Assembly: GCA_037130845.1 (NCBI GenBank)
Contig: JBAXSE010000011.1
Coordinates: 1 to 46,702 of the forward strand
Direction of reading: 5' to 3'
DNA: 46,702 nt
Origin: 1-14-0-10-37-14 sp037130845
GTDB taxonomy: Bacteria; Patescibacteriota; Patescibacteriia; Patescibacteriales; Patescibacteriaceae
Shown one piece after another: positions 8,884-17,100 of the stretch. The notes under the pieces are model-generated. The model did not search any database, was not told the DNA's origin, and worked only from the letters and a program-made list of their open reading frames with translations. The stretch's first letter is position 1. Each line of letters begins with the position of its first letter. The translations under genes and the position numbers were made by a program.

Positions 8884-11013
8884 CTAATTGACTTGACGAT
8901 TCTTAGGTATCTGCCAATAACTGAACAGTGCCTGCATAATGTCGCGCGCTACCGGTACAGCCGTAGAGTCGGCATAAGTAATACCCTTAGGATTGGTAAA
9001 ACGCACCAGCAAAACAAACTTGGGATTATCGGCAGGCGCAAAACAGATAAAGGTGTGATTAAAGGCATTATCCAAATAACCCCTGGCATTCTTCTTGGGA
9101 ATCTGGCCGGTGCCGGTCTTGCCGGCGATATAATAACCAGGAATGCGCACATTCTTGCTGTGCCCCTCCTCCACCACATTAATCAACATGCCGGTTAACA
9201 GTTTAGAAGTCTTGCGCTCTATTATTTGGCGCGACGCCGCCGGCATAGTCACGGTAGCGGTGCCATCGGCATGCCGTATTTCCTTGACCACAAAGGGCTT
9301 GACCAACATACCGCCGTTGGCAATAGCGGCATAAGCGGTAATCAGCTGGATAGGCGTCGCAACGACAGAACCCTGGCCAAAAGAAGCGGTCGCCGCGGCA
9401 ACTTCATTTATTTTTTTTTCTTTCAATTGGTTGATATCGCCTGGATACTCCCCTTGCAATTCGATTCCTGTTTTTTCACCAAAGCCGAATTTTTTCACAT
9501 AATCGGCAAACACGGTAGGGCCGATTTGTTCCATAGCATAGATTGCGCCAGTATTGAGGGATTTCTCCAGCACGCCCTGCATTGTGGTGATGCCATGCCC
9601 GCCAAAGGTTTCTGCATCGGAATTGCTGATTGGCTTCGGCCAGCCCTTAATCATAATAAAACCCTTATCATCATAGGTGGTCTCTGGCGTCACCTTGCCT
9701 TCATTCAAAGCAGCTGCCATCGTAATAGCCTTAAAGACAGAGCCGGGCTCATAGGCATCAAAGATGGCCGGATTGTTATAATCGTTATAATTCTTGACCT
9801 GGTCATAATTGTTCGGATCAAAATCAGGGTAACTGGCCATACCGACAATCGCTCCCGAATTGGGCTCCATAATTATAACCGTACCGGAATCGGCCGCATA
9901 CTTGCGCACAGCCGCCTTAATCTTCTCGGTAATCATGAACTGCACCGTCCGATCAATCGTCAGCACCAGATCATCGCCGTCAATTTTCGGCTTATACTCA
10001 CGATTGGCGGTAATCTGGACGCCGCCGGCTCCCCGCTCTGACTTGACTTCGCCGAATTGGCCGAAAAGCTCGTCATCAAAGAACCCTTCCAATCCATATC
10101 GTCCATGTTGGCCATACTTGCCATTTACTTCCATCTGGTCAAAGGACACAAAGCCCAGCAGTTGAGAAGCTACATTATTTTCCGGGTATACACGAAACAA
10201 TTCCTGTTCATAACCGATGCCCGGAAAATCAAGAGGACTTTTGCCGTCTGCATTAAGCCCGACTTTAGCCGAACGCATCCGTCCATTGAAGACAATCAGG
10301 TCATCAGACGTTAAATCCGGCGGCAACAGCCTAGGACCGACCAGCCATAAATGAAAAGCCTTAGCTATTTTTGGATCGACGCGTTTTTCCAATATCCGGT
10401 AAGTTTCATTTTTGTTGCTTAATTGCTCGCGATATTTAGCCAAGATTGCCTGCTTGCTTTCTTCGATCTTCTGGGTTCGCTTAGCCTCTTTGACCGTCAC
10501 AAAAGTCGAGTCTTTTAAAAAGGCTTCATGAGCCATGCGAGCCTCCGCCGCGCGTTGGCTTTTTTCCGGCTCCGGCAAGCTATCGATATAAGCCAGGTCC
10601 TTATCAAGGCGGTCATTTTCTTCCAGTTTCAATTGCGCGTCAACTTGGGCTTCAACATAGGGTTTTTTAAAGAATTCGTACAAAGCATTGATTATTTTTT
10701 CCTGGTCCGCCATATCTCGCGGCACCGCATAGATAGCCACCATTTCTTTATTGCTGGAGATAGGGAACAAACCGCCGGTAGATTCGGCATTGCTATCTTG
10801 AAAATAAATTTTTCCGCGGACCGGCGCGATTGTACCGCCTGTTTGATGCTGGTCATTAGCCAAAGCCAGATAATGGCCATGTTTAAATATCTGAACATAA
10901 GCCAATTGGCATAAAATTACGGCGCATAGCAAAAAAACCATCGCCAATATGAATTGATAACGATGATCCTTCTTTAAAGTGCGTTTTTTGTGCTTAGCCA
11001 ACCAAGCGCTCAT
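8884..11013 (-). CDS. ftsI: Penicillin-binding protein 2 / FtsI septal transpeptidase
   Basis: 709 residues, class B PBP. One N-terminal membrane anchor (about 20-42) and an extracytoplasmic body. The transpeptidase motifs are intact: SVFK with nucleophile Ser425 and Lys428, SLN (EKSLNTGA), and KTGTG (IAGKTGTGQ). It cross-links peptidoglycan, probably at the division septum, given its place between ftsL and murF. Between the RGKIY motif and the pedestal domain there is a charged, helix-prone insertion (about 105-215, rich in E, K, A) that is longer than in model FtsI proteins. No PASTA domain follows the transpeptidase domain. Confidence 0.93.
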   Translation of the reverse strand: MSAWLAKHKKRTLKKDHRYQFILAMVFLLCAVILCQLAYVQIFKHGHYLALANDQHQTGGTIAPVRGKIYFQDSNAESTGGLFPISSNKEMVAIYAVPRDMADQEKIINALYEFFKKPYVEAQVDAQLKLEENDRLDKDLAYIDSLPEPEKSQRAAEARMAHEAFLKDSTFVTVKEAKRTQKIEESKQAILAKYREQLSNKNETYRILEKRVDPKIAKAFHLWLVGPRLLPPDLTSDDLIVFNGRMRSAKVGLNADGKSPLDFPGIGYEQELFRVYPENNVASQLLGFVSFDQMEVNGKYGQHGRYGLEGFFDDELFGQFGEVKSERGAGGVQITANREYKPKIDGDDLVLTIDRTVQFMITEKIKAAVRKYAADSGTVIIMEPNSGAIVGMASYPDFDPNNYDQVKNYNDYNNPAIFDAYEPGSVFKAITMAAALNEGKVTPETTYDDKGFIMIKGWPKPISNSDAETFGGHGITTMQGVLEKSLNTGAIYAMEQIGPTVFADYVKKFGFGEKTGIELQGEYPGDINQLKEKKINEVAAATASFGQGSVVATPIQLITAYAAIANGGMLVKPFVVKEIRHADGTATVTMPAASRQIIERKTSKLLTGMLINVVEEGHSKNVRIPGYYIAGKTGTGQIPKKNARGYLDNAFNHTFICFAPADNPKFVLLVRFTNPKGITYADSTAVPVARDIMQALFSYWQIPKNRQVN

Positions 11014-11038
11014 ATGCTGAATGCTTAGCCGTTTTTAG

Positions 11039-11392
11039 CTATCGTTTGGCTATCGGCGCGCCCAATCCAAGGTAAACCACATCTTGCGCATCTACCATGT
11101 TGAGCTTGGCGACTCTTTCCTTAAGCGAACTCATGCTTTTTAAAGAATCGGCCCGCGCTTCCAGTTGAGTATTGTCAGTAGCCAAAGAAGCGGCACGGCT
11201 TTTTAAATCGCGTAGCTCGAAGCCCTGTCCCGAACGGTCGATTACTCCGGCCAGATAATAGACTAGAGTGATTATCGACAATAGGACCAACAGGCCATTA
11301 ACGGCTTTCAAATTAATTTTGATGTGACCCACTTCCATGCGCGGCTCGGCAAACGAACGGCGCAGAGAAGCCTCTCCTTGGACAATCGACAT
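11039..11392 (-). CDS. ftsL: FtsL-like cell division protein
   Basis: 117 residues. A cytoplasmic N-terminus of about 28 residues, one transmembrane helix (VNGLLVLLSIITLVYYLAGV, about 31-50) and an extracytoplasmic heptad-like helix (about 60-100) give the bitopic FtsL/DivIC architecture. FtsL joins FtsB/DivIC in the divisome and activates FtsW-FtsI. Sequence identity in this family is always weak; the position between rsmH and ftsI is the strongest evidence. Confidence 0.8.
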   Translation of the reverse strand: MSIVQGEASLRRSFAEPRMEVGHIKINLKAVNGLLVLLSIITLVYYLAGVIDRSGQGFELRDLKSRAASLATDNTQLEARADSLKSMSSLKERVAKLNMVDAQDVVYLGLGAPIAKR

Positions 11393-11456
11393 AAAATTAG
11401 ATTGAGGGATTTATAAGGCAAAGAATTCCCTCTCAGTTCTTTGCAGCTTAACAAGC

Positions 11457-12398
11457 TTAAATTTTGACAGCAGCTCGCAACTTAGCGCTGCGCGACCTCG
11501 GATTCACTGCTATCTCCTCTTCGGAAGCCACTATCGGTTTTTTTGTCATGACCTCAAGCACAGCGCTGTGGGCGCAAGAGCAAACCATCTGGCGAGGAGG
11601 GCAAAGGCAATCTTTGCTTTCTTGGCGGAAGTAGTCTTTGACTATCCGATCCTCCAGGCTATGGAATGAAACAACCACTAGCCGTCCCCCGCTTTTTAAG
11701 ATTCCTGCAGCTGCCTCGAGAGCCGTACGCAAGACTCTTAATTCCTCATTAGTGGCAATGCGCAAAGCCTGGAACGTACGAGTGGCAAAATGGATGCGTG
11801 CTTCGCGGCGATAACTGGCAGGCAATACTCTCTCTAAAAGCTTGACCAATTGGCCGCTGGTCGCAAACGGCTCCTGACGGCGCTGTTCTACTATCGCCTT
11901 GGCAATGCGCGGAGCAAAGCGTTCTTCTCCATACTCATACAGTATCCGCCGCAGTTCTGTTTCGGTGGCTTTGTTGACGATGCTTTTGGTGGTCTTACCA
12001 TCATGGTCAAAGGACATATCCAACGGACCATCTTGGGCAAAAGAAAAACCTCGTTCAACATCAGCCAATTGCGCGCTGGACAACCCCAGGTCAAAGAAGA
12101 CTGCGTCTGCCTTGGCCTCGGATCCGAACTCCTCGGCAAACAGTTCGGCAACCTGCGCGAAATTTCCTTGCTTCAAAACAATATTTTCCAAAGACAAGTC
12201 GTCTTTTAGGCGGCGGGCGTTAGCCAAAGCGAGTTCGTCAAGATCAATTGATAAAACCCTCCCTGTTTTACCAACTGACCTGGCTGCTGCCGCGGTATAA
12301 CCCCCGCCACCTAAAGTACAATCAACGACGACTTTTCCTGGACCGATGTCGGCATAGTCCATCACTTCCTTTAACATGACCGGTACGTGCTGATACAT
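11457..12398 (-). CDS. rsmH: 16S rRNA (cytosine-1402 N4) methyltransferase
   Basis: 313 residues, standard RsmH/MraW length. It methylates C1402 of 16S rRNA in the decoding site using S-adenosylmethionine. HVPVMLKEV opens the protein; VVDCTLGGGGYT (about 25-36) is the SAM-binding motif; DLGLSSAQL and RGFSF follow; FATRTFQALRIATNEEL and VVSFHSLEDRIVK are RsmH hallmarks; the C-terminal NPRSRSAKLRA is typical. It begins one base after the mraZ stop. Confidence 0.97.
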   Translation of the reverse strand: MYQHVPVMLKEVMDYADIGPGKVVVDCTLGGGGYTAAAARSVGKTGRVLSIDLDELALANARRLKDDLSLENIVLKQGNFAQVAELFAEEFGSEAKADAVFFDLGLSSAQLADVERGFSFAQDGPLDMSFDHDGKTTKSIVNKATETELRRILYEYGEERFAPRIAKAIVEQRRQEPFATSGQLVKLLERVLPASYRREARIHFATRTFQALRIATNEELRVLRTALEAAAGILKSGGRLVVVSFHSLEDRIVKDYFRQESKDCLCPPRQMVCSCAHSAVLEVMTKKPIVASEEEIAVNPRSRSAKLRAAVKI

Positions 12399-12399
12399 A

Positions 12400-12831
12400 T
12401 TATGCCCCTAATCCTTCTAGCGCTTCGGCAATAGTATTGGATTCTTTTTCTGTCGTTTTTTTATAAGTATTCCAAGAGGTCTCATCCCAAACTTCCAAAC
12501 GGTTATATAGGCCGGCTACAATTGCTTTTTTCTTCAGGCCGGCAAAAACTCGCAAATATTCGGGCAAATTAATGCGTCCCTGCGTGTCAAAGTCTACATC
12601 CATGGCACCGGCCAAAAAATGGCGCGCCAAAGCGCGATCGTTGGCTTTGTTAAACGGCAGAGCAGCCATCCTGACAGCAATCTTCTCCCATTCTTTTTTG
12701 GTATAGATGAATAGACAATTATCCAAGCCCTTAGTGACTACCGCACCGCCCTTTAAGGCCGCACGAAACTTAGCCGGTATAGCTAACCTGCCTTTGTCAT
12801 CCAGAGAATGGGAGTATTCGCCAATAAACAT
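12400..12831 (-). CDS. mraZ: Transcriptional regulator MraZ
   Basis: 143 residues with two SpoVT/AbrB-like DNA-binding repeats, each bearing the DxKGR / DxQGR motif: HSLDDKGRLAIPAKFR near the start and VDFDTQGRINLPEYLR in the middle. MraZ forms ring-shaped oligomers that bind tandem repeats upstream of its own gene and control the dcw operon. The ATG at 12831 gives the usual MFIGEYSHSLD N-terminus and has GGTGA just upstream; the GTG at 12852 would only add seven residues and overlap the proposed operator. Confidence 0.96.
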   Translation of the reverse strand: MFIGEYSHSLDDKGRLAIPAKFRAALKGGAVVTKGLDNCLFIYTKKEWEKIAVRMAALPFNKANDRALARHFLAGAMDVDFDTQGRINLPEYLRVFAGLKKKAIVAGLYNRLEVWDETSWNTYKKTTEKESNTIAEALEGLGA

Positions 12832-12833
12832 AT

Positions 12834-12883
12834 ATTCACCACTTTTTACCACTCATCACCCTATGTATACATTTTACCCCACT
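12834..12883 (-). promoter_or_regulatory. Candidate MraZ-box repeats
   Basis: On the minus strand AGTGGTAAAA and AGTGGTGAAT follow one another with a ten-base period (12834-12853), and AGTGGGGTAA lies upstream (12874-12883) within the promoter. Tandem GTGG-type boxes with about one helical turn spacing are the known MraZ operator layout, so autoregulation is expected. Confidence 0.55.
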
Positions 12884-12900
12884 AGAGTTTAACCCGTCAA
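12871..12900 (-). promoter_or_regulatory. Promoter of the dcw operon
   Basis: TTGACG (12895-12900), 18 bases, TAAAAT (12871-12876) on the minus strand, about 40 bases before the mraZ ATG. Confidence 0.6.
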
Positions 12901-12945
12901 CACCTCAGAGCCCGAAGAAACTTAAAAAAGGCCATATTTAGCGAT

Positions 12946-12979
12946 AAAAAAAAGACCGAGATAGATTCTCGACCTTTTT
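12946..12979 (-). terminator. Terminator after tsaB
   Basis: A/T-flanked hairpin with CGAGA/TCTCG and AAAAAG/CTTTTT stems separated by a two-base internal mismatch, ending in a T-run on the minus strand. It separates tsaB from mraZ. Confidence 0.65.
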
Positions 12980-13009
12980 ATGGGCTATTTTTTTACTTAT
13001 CCACAGGGC

Positions 13010-13381
13010 TCAAGAGCCTTTTGGCTTGCCAATGTTAGGCTCGGCAGTATATGCAGGCTCCACTATTTGCAGGCCTTGTATTGATAAAACTTGACCCGTT
13101 TGATCGGTTACAGGAATTCCCAGAGCATAAGCCAAAGCATTGGCAGTCACGATGCCAATCCGCAAGCTGGAGAAGTTACCCGCGCCGTTGGCGACACCGA
13201 TGCTATTTAAATCCTTAAGGCCTAATTTATTTTTTTTCAAAAGTTTAACGACAGCCGGCAAGAGCTTTTCTCCTTGTTGGCGAAAAGCCTCGGTTGCGCT
13301 TTGGCCTATCAGATTGCCTTTGGCATCTATTAAAGATAAATCCACATGCAGATTGTCGGTTGTGTCGATGATTAATTTCAT
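13010..13381 (-). CDS. tsaB: Short TsaB-like protein (t6A tRNA modification)
   Basis: 123 residues; model TsaB proteins have about 220. It matches the N-terminal actin-like ASKHA lobe: MKLIIDTTDN start, GEKLLPAVVKLLKKN helix, and the family signature VANGAGNFSSLRIGIVTANALAYALGIP (residues about 64-91). After about residue 95 the second lobe is absent and the protein runs straight to a TsaB-like tail (EPAYTAEPNI). TsaB acts with TsaD and TsaE to form N6-threonylcarbamoyladenosine at A37 of ANN-decoding tRNAs. The single-lobe form may be the normal variant in this lineage. A promoter (TTTACA-16-TAATAT) ends eight bases before the ATG. Confidence 0.8.
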   Translation of the reverse strand: MKLIIDTTDNLHVDLSLIDAKGNLIGQSATEAFRQQGEKLLPAVVKLLKKNKLGLKDLNSIGVANGAGNFSSLRIGIVTANALAYALGIPVTDQTGQVLSIQGLQIVEPAYTAEPNIGKPKGS

Positions 13382-13389
13382 ATAGGGCT

Positions 13390-13417
13390 ATATTAGCATA
13401 TAAACTGGATTTGTAAA
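13390..13417 (-). promoter_or_regulatory. Promoter of tsaB, near-leaderless
   Basis: TTTACA (13412-13417), 16 bases, TAATAT (13390-13395). Only eight bases separate the -10 from the ATG, so the transcript would start at or within two bases of the start codon. Confidence 0.45.
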
Positions 13418-13433
13418 TTATGCGAAATGAATA

Positions 13434-13524
13434 AAAAAAACGGGTCCAGGATCCCTGCCTGCGCAGGGATAAAAAGAAAAAACGGGTCCAGGATCCCGGA
13501 CGATCCGCCAGCTGGCGGACGGGA
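13434..13524. repeat. Tandem pair of palindromic intergenic repeats
   Basis: The unit AAAAACGGGTCCAGGATCCC occurs twice (about 13436-13455 and 13478-13497), each followed by a different palindrome: ATCCCTGC/GCAGGGAT at 13451-13470 and CCGCCAGCTGGCGG at about 13506-13519. The core TCCAGGATCCC recurs inverted near 35685-35696. Confidence 0.6.
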
Positions 13525-13532
13525 TAAATATT

Positions 13533-13560
13533 AAAAAAGTCCCGAATTACTCGGGACTTT
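13533..13560 (-). terminator. Terminator after the PKD-like lipoprotein gene
   Basis: AAAGTCCCGA / TCGGGACTTT stem followed by T-run on the minus strand, directly 3' of the stop. Confidence 0.8.
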
Positions 13561-13564
13561 AATG

Positions 13565-14344
13565 CTAATTAACCGTAAACGCTTTGGTTAATACTAATTT
13601 TTTATCAAGATTGTCGGTGAGAGTCAAGGTGACTGAAGTCTGGCCGGCGCGGCTAAACCGCTGGAATACTTCCCGGCCATAACGCTTGTAGCCATCGGAA
13701 AATTCCCAAACAATAGACTTCATACCGATCATGGCGGTGTACGAGAGATTATCAACCGTAAAACGCGCATCGACTCCTACTCGAACCGGCAGATCGATGC
13801 CGACTTCGGCTCTGATCGGCAATAATAAATTATTATTCAGAGGACCGACAAAGCCTCCGTAAAACGAACACCCTATCAAACCGCAATCATCGGCACGATT
13901 CAAATTTGGCTGATAAACAACCGCATAAGGATCGTTGCGCCCCTTAATGCTAGCAATACTGGCATTATTCGGGTCATTGCCGTTCATATAATTACCATAG
14001 TTCAATAGCACTTGGACCGCGTCATAGCGAGATAGAGTTATCTTGTACCTAAAATAATTCATCCTGCCGGGATCCGGAGTCTGTATGTCATTAATCCGAT
14101 AAAGCGAAGCAACGCCATTTATATAAACCATCGCCCAAGGACGCAAAGAATCCAGATTGGTTCTCGAACACCAGGAAGCTGGCAGATAAACAGTATAAAT
14201 CAACGAATCAGGATTGTCAGTATTCTTAACACTCCAGGCAACGGCGGAATTATCATCAACTCCGATAACGTCCAATGGGCCTTCACGATTACAAGCCAGT
14301 ATTGACAAGGCGCACAGGCAAAGAAAAAGCATTCGCCATTTCAT
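13565..14344 (-). CDS. Lipoprotein with C-terminal PKD-like domain
   Basis: 259 residues. MKWRMLFLCLCALSILAC is a lipoprotein signal with lipobox SILAC, so the mature protein is surface-anchored. The C-terminal about 75 residues (IVWEFSDG-x-YGREVFQRFSRAG-x-TSVTLTLTDN) have the PKD-fold pattern of W-x-FxDG followed by a strand pair. The middle is not recognised. AGGAGA lies eight bases before the ATG. Probably monocistronic: terminators or hairpins lie on both sides. Confidence 0.7.
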   Translation of the reverse strand: MKWRMLFLCLCALSILACNREGPLDVIGVDDNSAVAWSVKNTDNPDSLIYTVYLPASWCSRTNLDSLRPWAMVYINGVASLYRINDIQTPDPGRMNYFRYKITLSRYDAVQVLLNYGNYMNGNDPNNASIASIKGRNDPYAVVYQPNLNRADDCGLIGCSFYGGFVGPLNNNLLLPIRAEVGIDLPVRVGVDARFTVDNLSYTAMIGMKSIVWEFSDGYKRYGREVFQRFSRAGQTSVTLTLTDNLDKKLVLTKAFTVN

Positions 14345-14424
14345 GATATTTCTCCTATATATTAATAGATAATTTTTAATGTACTATTTTAAATTAAAAG
14401 ACGGATTGCCAAAAATTGCAAGCC

Positions 14425-14468
14425 CCGTCGGCGCAGCAACCAAATAACTAAGTTGCTATGCCGACAGG
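14425..14468 (-). terminator. Imperfect long hairpin after the GT4 gene, possible terminator
   Basis: GTCGGC and CAGCAAC pair with GTTGCT and GCCGAC across a two-base internal loop. On the minus strand a T-run (ATTTTT) follows only about ten bases later, so termination is plausible but not certain. Confidence 0.45.
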
Positions 14469-14470
14469 AC

Positions 14471-15604
14471 TTAGGCCGCCGCCTCTCTCTCGACCAATCC
14501 GCCTTGTCCGCGATAAGACATTAGCATCGCGCCGGCAATCTCATCCCAATCGAATTTGGAGGCTACACGCAATTTTGCGGCAACAGTTTTTTCTGCCGCT
14601 AACTCCGGCTCAGACAAGATGAAGCGCAATTTTTCACGCAGGTCATCAACGCTCTTGTTTTCAAAAATAAAGCCGGTATCGCCGATAGCTTCGAGATTTT
14701 CTGAGATACTAGAAACTAAAACCGGCACTCCCCTCGACATAGCCTCGAGCAACGCCAAGGACAAGCCTTCTGATTCGGACGGCTGGACAAACAATCGAGC
14801 GTTAGCATACAGCTCGGCTAAAGCAGAACCCGATTGGCGGCCGGTAAAAATAATCTTAGACGAATCGCCGGCCAACGCCTTAAGCTCATCGACATAGCGA
14901 TCGGTAAAAGCACCATCACCCACGATCACCAAAGGCAATTTGTTTTCGGAAAGTTGATTATAAGCGGCAATCAAATGATGGACGCCTTTGTGCCGCACCA
15001 AGCGGCCGATATAGGCAATATATTGCCCTGGTTCCAAGCTCCAAGCTGATAATTCATCGGCCCCGACCGCATCATAATGGTTGGCGCCATTAGGGATATA
15101 TAACGCTTCCAACCCATATTCAGCGCGGACATAGTCACGCATGGACTCCGTTACCACAACCACCTCATGCGAAAAATGACACATAAACTTTTCACCCAAA
15201 CGCAAGAACCAACGGCTAAGGCCGTTCCATTTCTGATGCTCGTAATCACGGCTTTGCAAAGTAGAAACAATCCTGGTTTTAGGCGACAATAATCTAGGCA
15301 GCCAAATCACCAAGGCCGGACCGATGCTCTGGAAATGGATAACATCATACCGCTGCCAAACAGCATGGACTACCGCCAAGAAAGAGTGGCTGATAGCATC
15401 CAGATGCTTGGTTTTGATGCTTGGCAGGCTAACCAACTTGACTCCATTGTAATTGGTCAGTCCGGGAGCCGTGTAGTATGGGCGCGTATAAACTACCGCC
15501 TGCACTCCGCGTGCAGCGATTCTGACAGCCAAATCCTCGACGTAACGTTCAACGCCGCCGCTTGTGGCCGGAATGCCTTTTTGTCCGATAAAGGCGATAG
15601 TCAT
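14471..15604 (-). CDS. GT4 family glycosyltransferase (rhamnosyl/glucosyltransferase-like)
   Basis: 377 residues, GT-B fold. The N-terminus MTIAFIGQKGIPATSGGVERYVEDLA carries the IGxKGIPAxxGGxE motif of the subgroup that transfers sugars to lipid-linked or polysaccharide acceptors. The C-terminal half has YIGRLVRHKGVHHLIAAY, VIVGDGA, FTGRQSG, and the donor-site motif QPSESEGLSLALLEAMSRGVPVL with the E-x7-E arrangement of GT4 enzymes. It lies 29 bases downstream of the beta-propeller gene, probably in one transcript, pointing to surface glycan synthesis. No Shine-Dalgarno is visible before the ATG. Confidence 0.9.
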   Translation of the reverse strand: MTIAFIGQKGIPATSGGVERYVEDLAVRIAARGVQAVVYTRPYYTAPGLTNYNGVKLVSLPSIKTKHLDAISHSFLAVVHAVWQRYDVIHFQSIGPALVIWLPRLLSPKTRIVSTLQSRDYEHQKWNGLSRWFLRLGEKFMCHFSHEVVVVTESMRDYVRAEYGLEALYIPNGANHYDAVGADELSAWSLEPGQYIAYIGRLVRHKGVHHLIAAYNQLSENKLPLVIVGDGAFTDRYVDELKALAGDSSKIIFTGRQSGSALAELYANARLFVQPSESEGLSLALLEAMSRGVPVLVSSISENLEAIGDTGFIFENKSVDDLREKLRFILSEPELAAEKTVAAKLRVASKFDWDEIAGAMLMSYRGQGGLVEREAAA

Positions 15605-15633
15605 ATTACTGGTAATATAATTATTAATTAGGT

Positions 15634-16929
15634 TTAACGGTCGATAGTAAAGCCAACGCTATAATTGGCCTGAGAGCTGGTACCGATAGCTTTGATGTCA
15701 ACACGGCTGGCGGCAACGGCCGGCACCGGCAACACTTTAAAGAAGCGGCCGTTCTTGTCGGCAGTAGCGCGATATGAACGATCGGCAAAATTGACGATAA
15801 CCTGCTCATTAGGCCAAAAGCCGGTTCCTCGAATGCCGATTTCGGCATAGACGGTAGCATGCGCCTTATCAACTGATAATGACACCGCTTCATTCACCAA
15901 AGCCTTTGGCGTAGCGCTGCCTGCTTTAGCGACAGCCAACAGATTCATATTGCTATCCAAAACTAAAATATTGGAATTATTAAAAACCACAACTTTTTCT
16001 CCCATATCAGTCATTACCGGATTGATACCCATCGCCCAAGAACCGTCTATCTTTAAGTCACGGTCTTCAAAAGCGCGCACAAACTGGAAGTTTCGCTGAT
16101 TAAGCTTGGCCACGGTTGTGCCATTGGAGATATACAGATATTCACCATCACCGGACAAGGAAGCATCATAACCAAAACGGCTATCATGCTTAAGGCTCTT
16201 GTAGACATTGCCAGTCAAACTGATTTGCTGCAATGATTGGTCGTCCATGACATAAACCATGTTTGATTTGGCGTCATAGGCGACGCGGCGATTGGCGCTA
16301 GCGGTATTGACCAGCAATTGAGCCGATCTGACGACGGCGCGAAACTGGCGATCGAAAATTTCCAACTTGTCATTCTTGATGTTAAAAATAAATTTCCCAT
16401 CAGACGAAAGGCGGATATTATATGGATTGGTATTATTGGTAACGGCGTAATTGTCAATCACCTGCAAATCCTCGCTCCAAATCTTGACGCCCTTGGAACC
16501 GATTGTTACAACATGGCCATTGGCGCGATCCAACCGGCCGAACCAATCCCAGTTAGTGCTGGCCACCTTGGTGACTAAAACAGGAGAATTGAAATCGGCT
16601 AAATTGTATTTATAAAGCACATTGCCGCTAGAAGCATAAGCGTATAGACGGCCGCCCTCTTCGTTCAAAATGATATCATTAAAAGTATTGGTCATCATGT
16701 CCGCTTCTTTCACCGGGTTGAACTTAATCAATGGCTCCAAGGCGCTGCCGTTAAGACGAAAGATTTCAGCCGAGCCGGTATTGGCAGTAGCCACATACAG
16801 CTGATAATTATATTCGAAAGCATCGCCGGCATAGTATGCGCCGGACTTGCTTAAGCCTTCTTGGCTACCCCAGATTAGAACTCCTACGACTGCCGCCATA
16901 GCGACCAAAGACAATTTGATTTTAGACAT
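15634..16929 (-). CDS. Exported beta-propeller-like protein with C-terminal Ig-like domain
   Basis: 431 residues. An N-terminal hydrophobic segment (about 4-20) acts as signal or anchor. Residues about 35-330 contain repeated strand-rich units (YQLYVATANTGSAEIFRLNG, GGRLYAYASSGNVLYKYNL, NMVYVMDDQSLQQISLTG, GEYLYISNGTTVAKLNQ) typical of WD40/YVTN-like propellers. The last about 85 residues (RGTGFWPNEQVIVNF to the end) look like an Ig/TIG-type domain. No enzymatic motif is seen. Being cotranscribed with a glycosyltransferase and next to a GT39-like gene, it may be a cell-surface scaffold or a glycosylated protein. Confidence 0.75.
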   Translation of the reverse strand: MSKIKLSLVAMAAVVGVLIWGSQEGLSKSGAYYAGDAFEYNYQLYVATANTGSAEIFRLNGSALEPLIKFNPVKEADMMTNTFNDIILNEEGGRLYAYASSGNVLYKYNLADFNSPVLVTKVASTNWDWFGRLDRANGHVVTIGSKGVKIWSEDLQVIDNYAVTNNTNPYNIRLSSDGKFIFNIKNDKLEIFDRQFRAVVRSAQLLVNTASANRRVAYDAKSNMVYVMDDQSLQQISLTGNVYKSLKHDSRFGYDASLSGDGEYLYISNGTTVAKLNQRNFQFVRAFEDRDLKIDGSWAMGINPVMTDMGEKVVVFNNSNILVLDSNMNLLAVAKAGSATPKALVNEAVSLSVDKAHATVYAEIGIRGTGFWPNEQVIVNFADRSYRATADKNGRFFKVLPVPAVAASRVDIKAIGTSSQANYSVGFTIDR

Positions 16930-16974
16930 AAATATTTTTAAAATTGTTGCAGATAAATACTATAATAAAGCAAA

Positions 16975-17003
16975 ACCTTAGCACAAAAGTCCAAATGTGT
17001 CAA
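16975..17003 (-). promoter_or_regulatory. Promoter of the propeller-GT4 operon
   Basis: TTGACA (16998-17003), 17 bases, TAAGGT (16975-16980) on the minus strand; a TATTAT-like alternative lies 12 bases further on. Confidence 0.55.
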
Positions 17004-17040
17004 TGGGTCTGCCTTATGAGCTAAGAATTAAACAAAAAAA

Positions 17041-17071
17041 GAAAAAGGTCGTCACTAGACAACTTTTTTCT
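17041..17071 (-). terminator. Terminator after the GT39-like gene
   Basis: AAAAAGTTGTC-TAGT-GACGACCTTTTT type hairpin with G-U pairs and T-run on the minus strand. Confidence 0.65.
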
Positions 17072-17100
17072 TTAATATTAGGAATATTTTAACTATGGCG

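Noticed and set aside
9226..10041. Long plus-strand ORF of 271 codons opposite ftsI, and similar long antisense ORFs in other genes
   Set aside because: They lie wholly inside strongly supported genes on the other strand, have no ribosome binding site or recognisable protein features, and arise from codon bias.
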